Source: Tigriopus japonicus
Taxonomy: Eukaryota; Arthropoda; Copepoda; Harpacticoida; Harpacticidae
Direction: 5' to 3'
NCBI GenBank assembly: GCA_010645155.1
Contig: JAAGOF010000209.1
Coordinates: forward strand, 71,733-135,732
DNA length: 64,000 nt
The position numbers were made by a program, and so were the translations under genes. Below, piece after piece: positions 1 through 10,900 of this stretch. Below the pieces are notes generated by a model. It searched no databases. It saw nothing but the letters and a program-made list of their open reading frames with translations, and had not been told where the DNA came from. The first letter of the stretch is position 1, and each line of letters begins with the position of its first letter.

Positions 1-1542
1 ACTCTCCGGGGCTCTTTGGGCGATGGTCTTAAAGTTTTCAATATCCGGATTCTCCGGTAATCCGATGTGAGTGCCCAATCCGAGATCCAGCATTTGAAGT
101 AGAATCTCCTGCGAGAACCGACCCGTCATGATCTTCTTCCACTCCATCCAGATCCTTTCTCCTGAGATCTGATCCAATCCAGAGGCATTGGCACGAATAG
201 CCTCAAGAGTCTCTTTTTCGAAAGCATCCGGAGAGGCCGAGATCCGGCCGAAAAAGCGGAAGTAACGCAAGATGCGGAGGAAATCCTCTTGAATGCGCTT
301 CTCCGGAGCGCCGACAAAGGCCACACGACGTTTTTGGAGGTCTTCTGCGCCATTGAAGTAGTCATAGAGATTGCCTTCGAGATCGAGGAACATGGAGTTG
401 ATGGTCAAATCCCGTCGATTGGCGTCCAAGACCCAATCTTTAGTGAATTCCACATCGGCTTTCCGTCCATGGGTGACCTGTTTGAGGATTGATGAAGCTA
501 TTATACGGTTTATTCAAAATTAATATGGTTTATAATATCAGTATTGGAAGTGTAATTGTTTAATCACCAGTTTGTGAATCCGTTTCACTTTTAATAGAAA
601 TGTAGATACTTTGTGTAAATTTCTAAAGGAAATGAGGTAAAATGAAAACATAAAAATATGGAAAATCAATTTTGAAAAAAATGGAGCATTCTTTCTTCAC
701 TAGCCTTTCTACTTGCAATTACTATTGTAAATTCACCAAGTATATCTTCTTCCCTTTCTTATTTTATCCCTTCATCAATAACTAGAACTCACTTAAATTT
801 TATGATGAATTGCCATGCAAGTCAGGTTTGTCAGAGTGGTGCAAAAACAACGGATGCACTTTTTTATCTCTTAACAGTTTGTGTCTCAAGCCATACAACT
901 AATTTACACAAGCTTCATCCTTGGCGATGCCTAATTTGAAGTTGAACAACCTCTAGTAGTGATGGACCTAAAACGCTTTTTTCGACTTTTTGTCCTTTCG
1001 GAATGAAAGGACTGATTGAACATTCGAGAATGATTTGCATATTAATTTCTAATGATTCTTATGATTTTCGATTTCGTTCCATCACTAATTCCTACATTAG
1101 AAGACGAATCCAGTGTCAAATGGCTCACTTTGTCAATCCTGAGCGTGGTCACTTCAAAGTTAGCACAATCATTAATGCGGCAAGTAACCGTGCCGTGTTT
1201 TTCGCCCAATTCATTGATAGTACGAATGGATTCAGTTTCGAATAAGGCTTTCATCTCATGAGGCGTGGCTGTGGTGGCAAAATCCAAATCCTGGGGCGTG
1301 TCTCCACTGAGAATATCGCGAACGGCTCCACCCGCCAATCGCAAAGGAAATCCGTGTTTGGCAAACATGCTCTTGAGGATTTCCACTTCGGGTATTTTGG
1401 AAATGGCCTTAAAACCCGGAGTGTCCGCTAAACAGGATGTAGATGTAGAGGCCTTCATGGCTGAGGGCGTATTATACTGGAGAATAGGTTGGAGGGGTTT
1501 CCAAAAATGGCGGAAGAGGATGCCACCTAGACCACGACCCAT
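1..1542 (-). CDS. TRNT1: CCA-adding enzyme (tRNA nucleotidyltransferase 1), 3' end outside the window
   Basis: Two exons are visible: 1129-1542 and 1-477, joined by a 651-bp intron (donor GTGAGC, acceptor ..AAACAG). The join is in frame and gives [17 protein letters not shown], which aligns with the family. The 297 residues seen cover the class II nucleotidyltransferase head: LAGGAVRD, then the metal-binding DLD in [13 protein letters not shown], then [10 protein letters not shown] (motif B) and [16 protein letters not shown] (motif D). The enzyme adds CCA to the 3' end of tRNAs, in mitochondria and cytosol/nucleus. The start chosen is the ATG at 1542, because an in-frame TGA lies just upstream. 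The first residues ([15 protein letters not shown]) are basic and hydrophobic, as in a mitochondrial targeting peptide. A further 5' exon is possible, since an acceptor-like TTTGCAG lies just upstream. The C-terminal RNA-binding part lies left of the window. Family assignment is firm; the exact N-terminus is not. Confidence 0.93.
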
Positions 1543-1641
1543 GCAGCCACGATTCCAACGCAATCAGACAATCTGCAAAGCAAAAATAGAGGAATTTAAA
1601 ATTATCTTTAACTTTAGATTGAAACCCCACTTTGTATTTGC

Positions 1642-1960
1642 TTGCTAAGACCACAGATCAAAGCCCCAGATTGTTCAATTTTAGCTAAGAAGGCAGACAT
1701 GGAGGACAGTAGTTTGATCCGTGACCTCTAGATGACTCAGGCTGTATTTTCGGGATTTTCTCTGCTGAGAAGCAAATTTCATTATGAAGGATGTTTGCAC
1801 TAGTGCTCTAGTTTGCACTAAACACACCACAACGCACTCTATGAGCTTCATCATGAAGCACTGCCTTAGAGAATAACTCTATATCCCTTTAAGAGGGGGC
1901 TTTTGAGCGCCGTCAAAATTGAGAAATATTTGATTAATCTATCTATGCTAAGAAATAGAA
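1642..1960 (+). repeat. Dispersed repeat family R, copy 1
   Basis: Homologous to 27374-27680 (same strand) and to 11378-11650 (inverted). Shared blocks include GATCCGTGACCTCTAGA, CAGGCTGTATTTT and a 3' end with TTTATTTATCTATG or a similar string. This copy is the most diverged. No open frame spans it and no clear terminal inverted repeat or tail was seen, so the class is unknown. Confidence 0.7.
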
Positions 1961-4453
1961 TTTGGAGTGTTTGCTAGATACTCATTTGCCAATGAATTAT
2001 TACAAATTCTTTATAATTTCTAATTGAGGAGAGAGTGGAGAAAGTCTAAATCAAATAAGTGCATGTCATAGAGTCCCAAAAATAACCATTTATGGAAAAG
2101 TAAGCTTTTTTATGGATAAAAACAAAAAAATTCTTTAATAAATACTTTTGCAATTCTTATGCAGAAACTGATACAAAGGCTTCTGCGAAAAAAATCCATT
2201 TGATTGGTTTGTTGTGACAAAGTATTTCATCTGGTTTTTATGAGTTTATTGCGATGTCTTTTACATAAGTTTGGTCACAAAAGTATAAAAAGTGGGAAGG
2301 GTGCAAGGGTTCTCCGCATTGAGAACATTATTTGGATTGCATTGTTTGGGTAGTGTGAGGTTTTTGTTTTTGACACTTCAGCCGGCTCTTTGCTCAGGTC
2401 ATTTTTCAAAAACTAAACTTGAAGATGTATCGATCAAATTGCAACTATACATTATTTGCCCTCTTCTAACCGAAAAGTAAGATTATATTGCAATAAAACG
2501 TTCATTTTCAAAGGTACAGGTATTTCTGTTTTAAAAAGCTAGTTTTTATTTTTTCTCTCCCAATAAGTATGAAATAAATATTCAGCATCCATGAATAATT
2601 ATTAATGAAAGTTCAATTGAACCTGACCATACTGTTAATTCTTGTAATACCGTCCTGTTCAACAATCTACAACGTGTCAAACTCGTTCAACGTATGTAAT
2701 TCAAGTTCTCTCTCATTAACAACTCAGCTGAACTAAATAAAAACTTCAAGTATCCATAAAGATTAGGTCTGGAACAATTCAAATGATCTCACAGCAACCT
2801 CTCACTTCTCTGCAATTATTAACCGGCTAGGTAATTACTTCACCTGTAGAAACTGGTAATCCGGGATAAACTTTGAAGGGAACTAGATTTAGCCACACAT
2901 TCACATTTAACAGATGAGCAACACACGACGACAGTGACGTCATCTTTCATGGATATGTGCCAAAGATTGGTTGAAAAAAAGCAATAGTTTATTTAGTTCT
3001 ATTCGAAGCCAAAAAAGTAAAGAAAAAGCTTACCCCTTTTTAAAAACATTTCAACAAGAATGTAAATATCACACCGGGTTTTGGTGAATGACGAGAATCT
3101 AGCATCACATAAAAATCTATGAATTCCATTTCATAGTCAGTGTGATGGAATGGAATGAGATGTCCAATTTGATTTGCAAAGGTCTTTGTTTTTAACTCAA
3201 AATTGACCATTTTTGAGACACATCAAATATAAAATGAGCGCTGGGAACCAAAAAGAGAAAGAGAGATCAAGATCAACGGAGAAAGAGCCACCTGAATATC
3301 CACAAAGTAATTTCAATGGTACTTTTTTTAGTTATTGGGTACCCTGGCTTCGGTCTAAAAAAGCAGGCTTGCCAGATGTCATCTATCAGAAAAGTCTCTT
3401 TGTTAATGTAAGAGTTATTTTAAGGGCCTGAAGACATCGCAAATGCTTCTAAAATAGGAAGTTATTTTTCTCTATCAAAAGTGATCAAGGCTACGGAAGG
3501 CTGAGAGAACATGTACTTGCAAAACCTTGTTGAATTTCTGTATCATACAAATCCTGTATTAAGAAATCCTTGCTTGATCTAAAATTGTAAAGTTTTCAGC
3601 AAACATGTTTCAAGAGCTTTGTTCATGTTTTTTTCTAAAAATTGGGAAATTATTGACCGAAAAAAACTCGCACCAAATAGTGGACTAAAATCTTTAGCCA
3701 GCATTAAAAATGACTTGCACCCCTTTTCATGACGAATTGAAAGTTTAAGATGTTTTAGCTTGTATTTTCAAAGTGATCTATGTTTGAGTCATTACAGGCA
3801 CAATCATGTTGATTACTTGCAACGTTATTTTAAGCAAGATCTTGGAAAGTAAGTGATAATTACCTATTTAAAAATATTAATAGGGCAATTGAAGAATGGC
3901 ATTGTTGTGCTTTTTCATGGAGCAGGAGTGTCGATAAGCCTTACGGCTAGCTTGTACCATGCATGCAGTTTGAGAAAGACAACATTCTGTTACATTTGTA
4001 ACAGAATGTCTCATTTGGTGTCACTAAACCAGTATTACTTTGTTACAACTAGTCAATGCAACCTATTTAGCATGAAGTCTCGAACTATGCAAAATTTGGT
4101 CTCTTTGCAAGAGCATGCATAGCATGTATTGGGTGAGACGCTTGTCTATACTCTCACCGCATGAAAAGGCACAACAAAGCCACACTTCAATTGACATTTT
4201 ACAAGGCCAATTACTTCCAATCTCTGATCCTGACCCATGCCAAAACCTTCAAGATAACTGCCAATGTTCACAAGACGAATTTGGCACATTGACTGAAAGC
4301 TTTTGGCCTCACTGAGCCCAACTTCAGTTGACCCAAAACATTTCATCTAACATCAGTTTCCTCTCAACCTCGAACTTGATCCAATCCATTAATTCTTCAA
4401 ACTTTTATTGAATGCAATTGAGCGGTATAAGCGCCTTGAAAGGCGATGCGAGG
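1961..4453. other. Intergenic, no gene seen
   Basis: AT-rich spacer between TRNT1 (leftward) and COPS8 (rightward). The short open frames here (for example 3213-3431 and 3853-4122) show no family similarity that I recognise and no splice partners. The promoters of both flanking genes probably lie in it, but I see no defined TATA box or initiator I would defend. Confidence 0.5.
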
Positions 4454-5877
4454 ATGGCTTTTCAAGCCGAACAAGAACGTCTAGAACGAGCAGAACTCGA
4501 AGTAAGTCAATAACAGAGCTTCTGTATTCGCATATTTATGATCAATATCTGTGTTTCTTTAGGCGCCGGATTGTCAAGCTTCGGCTAGCGTGTATGGCCA
4601 ACTCATGCTCATTTATTGCCTTCAGAATGATCTGTAAGTCGATTTAACCACACGTGTGGACGTTACTTTGACTGACGAGGGTTGTTTGTTGTAGTTTTCA
4701 GGTGAAATTGTTGTGGAAACGTCTGCCCGAGGAGATCAAACGCGAGCACGCTGAATTGGGGCAGATTTGGGTGGTGGGCAAGGCGCTCATTCAGGGAGAT
4801 GGACCGGCTGCCTTTCAAGCCCTTAATCAGAGCTCATCAGCTTGGCCAGCTTATGCGCAAGATCTGGTTCAGAAATTAACGGGTAATGGACTCCTTTAAA
4901 CAACAGCTGATGGTTTGCTCATCAAGCAATGAGATTGGTTTGAGCAATGACTTGCAACAGACAGACAAAAGATGGTAGCTATTGTAAAATTTATAAATAG
5001 TAAAAATCTAACTAACACGATACACTCTGGTTGCCAAGTGAGGAAAGCAAATGCAATTCAACTCTAGGGCGTCACGTAATTTTTTTTTTGTTGTAAAGCA
5101 CCCTGTGATAGCACTTCAATTCCAATCTTTTAGTACATATTTTGGCCAACAGAAGAAGTGACAAATCATAAATGTGGCAATGCATTGGAAAAAATGCCAG
5201 ATAAGAATTTAAAAAACAAAGAATCATCCAAAATGTCAACACCACTTGTGTTTAGATTGAGACAGATAGTGATTCTTAGTGCCACTCTTTGGCGAAACTA
5301 TTAACATCTTCCCAGTAACATTTCTCCAAAATGTACGTTTTTATAACATAATGCCATTACAAAGAAATTTAAACACCAAGAGAAAAACCCGAAGGTTTGC
5401 CAAAGAGTATCATTCACTCAGACACTAGCTATGTCTCAATCTGACCACAGGTGGCGCTGATGTGGGGGTACAAGCTGACATTTGGGTGCCCATTGTGGGT
5501 GTTAAACTGGCAGAAGACCAGCCAAGAAGTTGCCACAAATAAAGTTTACCAAATCAAACAAGAAGGGATGAAAATGTCAGTGATTTACTCATATAAATTG
5601 TTGTCTCTCCTCCACTTTAGCCAATCTCCGAGCCAATTATGTGGAAGCAGTGGCCAGATCTTACGCTTCAATCAGTCTGAGCCAATTTGCTGTTATGGTT
5701 GGTTTGTCCGAAGAAGCGGCCTTAGCCTTGGCTCTTACTCAGCCTGGATGGCGCCATGATTCCGGTGAAGGTGCGCTCTATCCAAAGGAGCCTCCTCGCT
5801 CAGCCCTCAGTCAGACCCCATCACAAGCCCAACTCCGACAACTCACCAACTTTATGTCTTTCTTGGAGAAGCAATAA
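4454..5877 (+). CDS. COPS8: COP9 signalosome complex subunit 8
   Basis: Four exons: 4454-4501, 4563-4633, 4695-4882 and 5621-5877. They join in one frame to give 187 aa (human CSN8 is 209 aa). The start ATG lies in AGGATGG and gives MAFQAEQERLERAELE. Exon 2 gives the block ASVYGQLMLIYCLQNDL, exon 3 gives KLLWKRLPEEIK...ELGQIW, and exon 4 gives VARSYASISLSQFAVMVGL, the PCI winged-helix region, ending with TNFMSFLEKQ. This is the order in metazoan CSN8. CSN8 is a small PCI-domain subunit of the COP9 signalosome, which deneddylates cullin-RING ligases in the nucleus and cytosol. Introns 1 and 2 are both only 61 bp, while intron 3 is 738 bp and carries a MITE. The next gene, on the same strand, encodes another subunit of the same complex. 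Confidence 0.93.
5222..5490 (+). mobile_element. MITE (family M1) in COPS8 intron 3
   Basis: The right part, 5430-5490, contains CTATGTCTCAATCTGACCAC and GTGGCGCTGATGTGGG. The left part, near 5236-5270, has an imperfect reverse complement (ACACCACTTGTGTTTAGATT). A second copy at 46893-47115 shows the same arrangement with better inverted repeats. There is no open frame. It is non-autonomous; the superfamily is not determined. Confidence 0.55.
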
Positions 5878-6589
5878 GACCAAAAGGACTTGCACCAAAC
5901 TTTTCTCTTGAAGGGCTTCATCATTTGTATTTCATCATTCAACCATAAACACTGGATCTTTAAACGCATTTTTTTATTTATGTTCCATTACTTATGTTGC
6001 AGGATAGTATCCTTCTGGTATAGTCAGTTTTTGACTGCGCAGATTTTATGTCCCATCACACACACGCACACACAGTCAAAAAAGATCTGATTGATTCAAA
6101 AAAAAGTTTATGGCATTTTTTCAATTAATTCGGTAGAATTAATAGGTTGCAACGGTTGCAACTCACATGGACGTATACAGGATTTTATTTCTTATGAGTT
6201 GATATCTTGCCTAATATTGTTATATTTGTGGCTCTCATTTCCCTTGACCTGAATCATCTTTGATTCTTTTGCTCCGTAGATATGACAGGTTCAATTCACT
6301 TGATTGACGACATTGTTGGTAAACCAACATATGGGAATGATTTGCCCAATTCGCCTCAAATTTTTACTTAGGTGTTAGGCTCAAGGTGCGTTTTAAGCAA
6401 GAAGTGTTTAAAAGACCTTTTAGATTAGCTTAGTTTTGAAAAATCGAAAAGAACTACCGTATATTAATTTGCATTCTATTTATCGGTGTTTTGACCGGGC
6501 AAAGAACGATGTAACGTTACTTAAAACATACTAATTGAATATTTCCTTTGCTTCAATTCTAATGGGTGTGTTTCCCTAAAGTATGTTTG
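5878..6589. other. COPS8 3' flank, no gene seen
   Basis: Contains a short CA-type microsatellite (6056-6074) and otherwise unremarkable AT-rich sequence. No convincing AATAAA was seen close behind the COPS8 stop. Confidence 0.5.
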
Positions 6590-7330
6590 AAAGCTATTCA
6601 GCTCGTGGCTCGCGGTCTGTTGCGATGTCACAAAGGGTCCTTTGGGAATCTTGATCGAAAAGAACCCTCCATCACCTAATCTTTCATCACCCCCATCTTC
6701 TTCTCCTCTGGCTCACCAATTCCGCCCTCAAATCCGCCGATGCTACCTATACCAAATTCCTCAAACGATGCCTCTGCGTGCCCCAATATGCCAATAATGC
6801 ATGGACGCATTTCCCATGCGAAACCGAGCCCTTCACCACCGGCCTAGCAAGGTTAGTGTCCAACAGTGTTAGGAACCTGACCTTTCCGGAGGCGATGTCT
6901 GGATACATGCTGTCATTCCCGGTCAAGGACTTGACAACACCTTATTGTCCTTGGCCCGACATCCCTTCGGAATATTGGCGATCACGCACCTTCGTCCGAC
7001 TTCCTGCCCAATTCCATCAACGACGGGAACTAACGAAGGATCTGTTCAATCTGACCCACCCTCTCTACTGCAATAACCAAAATTTTCATCATCTACCTCT
7101 ACCCAACTGTATCTGCACTGTCTGTCAATCCCCGCTTCATTTCTTCCATGTGTCCTGAAATGTATTCTAGTCAACTCACTGTGATATCACGATTTTACGT
7201 AACGATTTTAACGTGTTTTTAACATTCGACATGTCTTTTTTATCATTTTATATGATTTTACATATATCCTTTTCCCAACACGCCATGACATGACCAAGAG
7301 TCGCAATAAATATTATTATTATTATTATTA
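6590..7330 (+). mobile_element. 3' end of a non-LTR retrotransposon (decayed)
   Basis: The frame reading ADATYTKFLKRCLCVPQYAN continues through NNAWTHFPCETEPFTTGLARL. It resembles the C-terminal tail that follows the reverse transcriptase in some arthropod LINEs, where KxYLKRYLGxPxxANNA is typical. It ends with a CCHC-like zinc knuckle: CTVC, then HFFH, with the last cysteine (TGTCCTGAA) in another frame, so a frameshift is present near 7153. About 120 bp of 3' UTR follows, then AATAAATATTATTATT, a simple-repeat tail (7306-7330). The reverse transcriptase itself is absent, so this is a 5'-truncated copy. Classification rests on remembered family features, not on a search. Confidence 0.6.
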
Positions 7331-7982
7331 ATCTTCGGGATTTCACACATATTTTGGAACAGATAATTGGATAAGATCCGGCTTGATAATGAAGTGAAAG
7401 AAAACGTTCAAATATTTGTGATCAAGCATGTATTAGGTGACATTATATCGTTGTTTTTTTGCCCGTGAATAGCGGGATTTAAATGAATTGGGAACAGTAC
7501 TTTTCAACTTCACGTTCTCGTCGAAAATTCCTTGAAATATAAAAAAGACTCCTCAGGCTTTAAAAACACTGATTTATAAATGACATGAGAAATTTTGATA
7601 AGTTGCGTGACTCAGATAAATATAATGCATTTTTCAAAGGAATAAACGAAGTTGAAGTTAACATTTGGTTAGGTTAGGTTAGGTTAAGTTATACCTAACA
7701 TACAGCAGTATTACATATTACATACCTACTATACAGGATCCATCTCACGGAATGATTTTTGTGGCGAACCACGGAGTCTCTCGTTGGTTGCGCTTCTCTA
7801 GAACGCTTCCTAGAGCAAAAACAAGCCAGACGTTCAAAACTCATCAGCTGACCCACAACAAAAAAATTCACGCTGAGCGAGCCAAATAGTTACTAGCATT
7901 CCATTGTTTGTCCTCGAATCAGAGCCTCTGCCTCATCCTCCGCTTCATTATTCTTTCTTTGAATCGACTCATCTAGAGCGTG
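7331..7982. other. Spacer upstream of COPS1, with a short TTAGG tract
   Basis: At 7665-7688 the sequence reads GGTTAGGTTAGGTTAGGTTA, four units of the arthropod telomere motif TTAGG on one strand. The rest up to the COPS1 start is presumed promoter and 5' UTR. No TATA box is evident. Confidence 0.5.
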
Positions 7983-10900
7983 ATGCCTTTGGTGCCTTCG
8001 GTGGAGCCCATGCAAATTGACGTCGAGGATGGCAACGAGAACATGGGCGAGTTTCGGGCGCCTCACGCCCAATCGGGCGGTTTACCCGGCGGTGCAGACC
8101 CTTTAAGCGGTGGAGGAGGCCCACCTCAACCTCCTTTGGCCATGGTCGAGAACCCCACCCTCGATCTGGAGACCTACGTCCAAGGTAATTCATTCATCTT
8201 TGACCGAGATTTTGGTACAAGCTAAGACGGTTGTCCCCGTCAGCAGCATTGTTGAATTTACACATATACCGAAGGCTTTTCTGATTCAAATTTGTTAATT
8301 ATTTGGACATTTGATTTCCATACATGACTTGCAATGATCCACTTATTGTACTTGTGAAGCTGTAATGACTAGATTGGAACTGATTGAGATGCTTGCAATG
8401 CCAACTAGCGTAATGATAAGTAATGAAGAGAACATAACCCAAGCACCTGGTAATTTCACATTTTTATATTGATTAGAAGTGTTTCTAAAGAATTGAAGAG
8501 ACTTCCCCTAACATACTATTGATGTGCAAGGCCACTGGATATTTTGATAATATAATTTACATTGTAATTGCAAAATTGGGAAAATTGCTTGTTCCCTTTA
8601 GAATGACTTAGAAAAATAATGGCAAAAAAAAGATTCCGAGGATTTATTGCAGATGTTACAATATGTATTTAATTCACTAGTTATTCCAAGCTATGAAGTA
8701 AGACTTTCAGACGATGGGAGTATAGAAAAAGATCAGTTTCTACTGCAATCATTGAGAAAAGTGCTAGCTAAATTACCCCAAAATCCGATTACGTTATATT
8801 ACTTCCCAAAATAGCTACAAAAATTCTAGTTATTGGTAATTTTTTTTACAAAATTTTTTTGGCCCTGTTGTTGATTTTGCTTAGTTTACCATCAAATCAA
8901 TCATTTTTTTTAATTTAACCTCGCCTATTCCTTTTTGGAATGAGTTTTTTTTGCTTCGGAGCCCTATTCTAGGCTCATTTGCGGCAACTTAGAGGCGTTA
9001 GCGGACTTAGATTGACATAGCCTTCTTTTTTTTTTTTTTTGAGTGTAATTCATGAAATTAAGCTTTAACTGAATCAAGTTAACTTTAAGATATAAGTTAT
9101 TGTATGAGCTTCTTCGTTGCCCAATGTTTACTGGTGCACCCTCTAATGCAAACGTAGCTTGTAAGGACCTCATATAAAAAAAAGGAACCACTTACATCAC
9201 TATCCCAAACATTTTTTAGGTTATTCCGGATTGGCTCGCTTGTCTCGTTTGATGTTTGTAGCCCAACATTGTCCTTGTCTGCGATTGGAGGCCTTGAAGT
9301 TGGCCCTTCAATACGTGATGAGCACCTACAACACTCAAATGTACGCTCAAATCCATCGCAAACTCGTGGAGGCTCACGTAAGTTACAAGAATGGGCTTCA
9401 CTTCAAATCAACGAAGGTTTCTGTAAGGAGTTTAATTCCTGTCTCATTACTCTATTGTCGAATTCTTAGACGACTCTTTACAGTTTCTGAGGGGTTCAAA
9501 GAAGGGCGTTTATGTTTTGGGTGGTGGTTTTTAGTAGTAGGTTTTTCCAGTGACAACCTTAACAAAATATGTGGCTTCCGTAATTTTTTGGTCTATTTTT
9601 TGTCTCGGAAGACTCGGATGTAAAGTAAATCGGAGTGGATTAATATTTTTTTGGCTTGCATTGTAAATTTTTTTTTTTACTTTTTTGTCATTTCTGATCA
9701 TTTCTAACTATTTCGCGATTTTTTAAATCAATTTTGAACATTTTTCCCAACACTATGATCGTTGTCAAAATGAAATTATAATGCTGACGAAATTACAATT
9801 TTGAACTCAAAGGACGTAAATTTGCAACGGAAAAGGATACTTTTATTATTATTTACTAATTAAAGCTTGTTGAAGGACATGCACAAGCCGGTTCATTAAC
9901 AATTTTGTCGGAAAAAATGGTTTTATAAAGCGCAATTGAATTTTGACATTTGTTTTCCACACTACGATCAATTTTAATAATTTTAAGCCATCAAACTTGC
10001 GGATCATAGTACAGGATATTCATACGAGCTATTTTTAATTTTAGTCGTTTTGATTAGTCTTTTTATCTATAAAAATCGAATCGTTAAATTGCCTGCCATT
10101 TTCACCAACTTAAAATCCACCCCCTAATATTCACCAAAAAATTTAGGCTTTATATATGATGAGTAGAGAGCAGATATGTAGTTGATAACAATGACAAGAT
10201 AACTTTTTATTCATCTTTGTTTAACAAAATAGATGAAAAATGCTAAAATAGTCGTTTAACAGGTGAAATTTTGCAATTTTTCGGTGTATCTTGAGCATCT
10301 GGAGACCTTTTTAAAGGATGTTTTTGTGAAGGAAGGAATGTATTCAATTACAGTCTCTTCCCTCAACCAATAGAACGTATTAAGAATTTAATTGTAATTT
10401 TGGAGAAGCTCAAATTTCTGAAAGTTGAGGAAATATTCCGTTTTTTTTCCTGAAACCCACAAAAAGTACGGAAAAGGTTGAAAAAGAACAAAAATCTACA
10501 AAAGAATGCAAAGTTCCAGAAAAATGTGCAAACCAGATTAAAAATCGCTCAAAATAACGAAATAGTTAAAAATTGGGAAAAGAAATTGGAATTTAATCTG
10601 TAAGTAAGATTATTTTTTTCGCTCCCCAATGATGACTAATGACTATTTTTTTCCAATATCCAACCGAATTGCCCATTCTTTTTGATTTGCCTTTTCGTAT
10701 AATCAATGAGAAAGAAATCTGGAGAAGCTTCTAAGGAACCATGCCCACTTGTGGTTTTGAAAGTCCCTCAAACCGATTTTTTTTGTCTCTCCGTAGAATG
10801 CCTTGAGTGGACCGGGTTCGGATTCGGGTGCGAACGCAAATCTGCCGGATTTGGCCGCGGGCTCATCCTCGGCTTTGGAGAAGATCCCGCCTTTGGATCA

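Noticed and set aside
126..365. 79-codon minus-strand frame overlapping TRNT1
   Set aside because: It is in a different frame from the conserved RRDLTINSM and [12 protein letters not shown] motifs, so it is a shadow of the TRNT1 exon.
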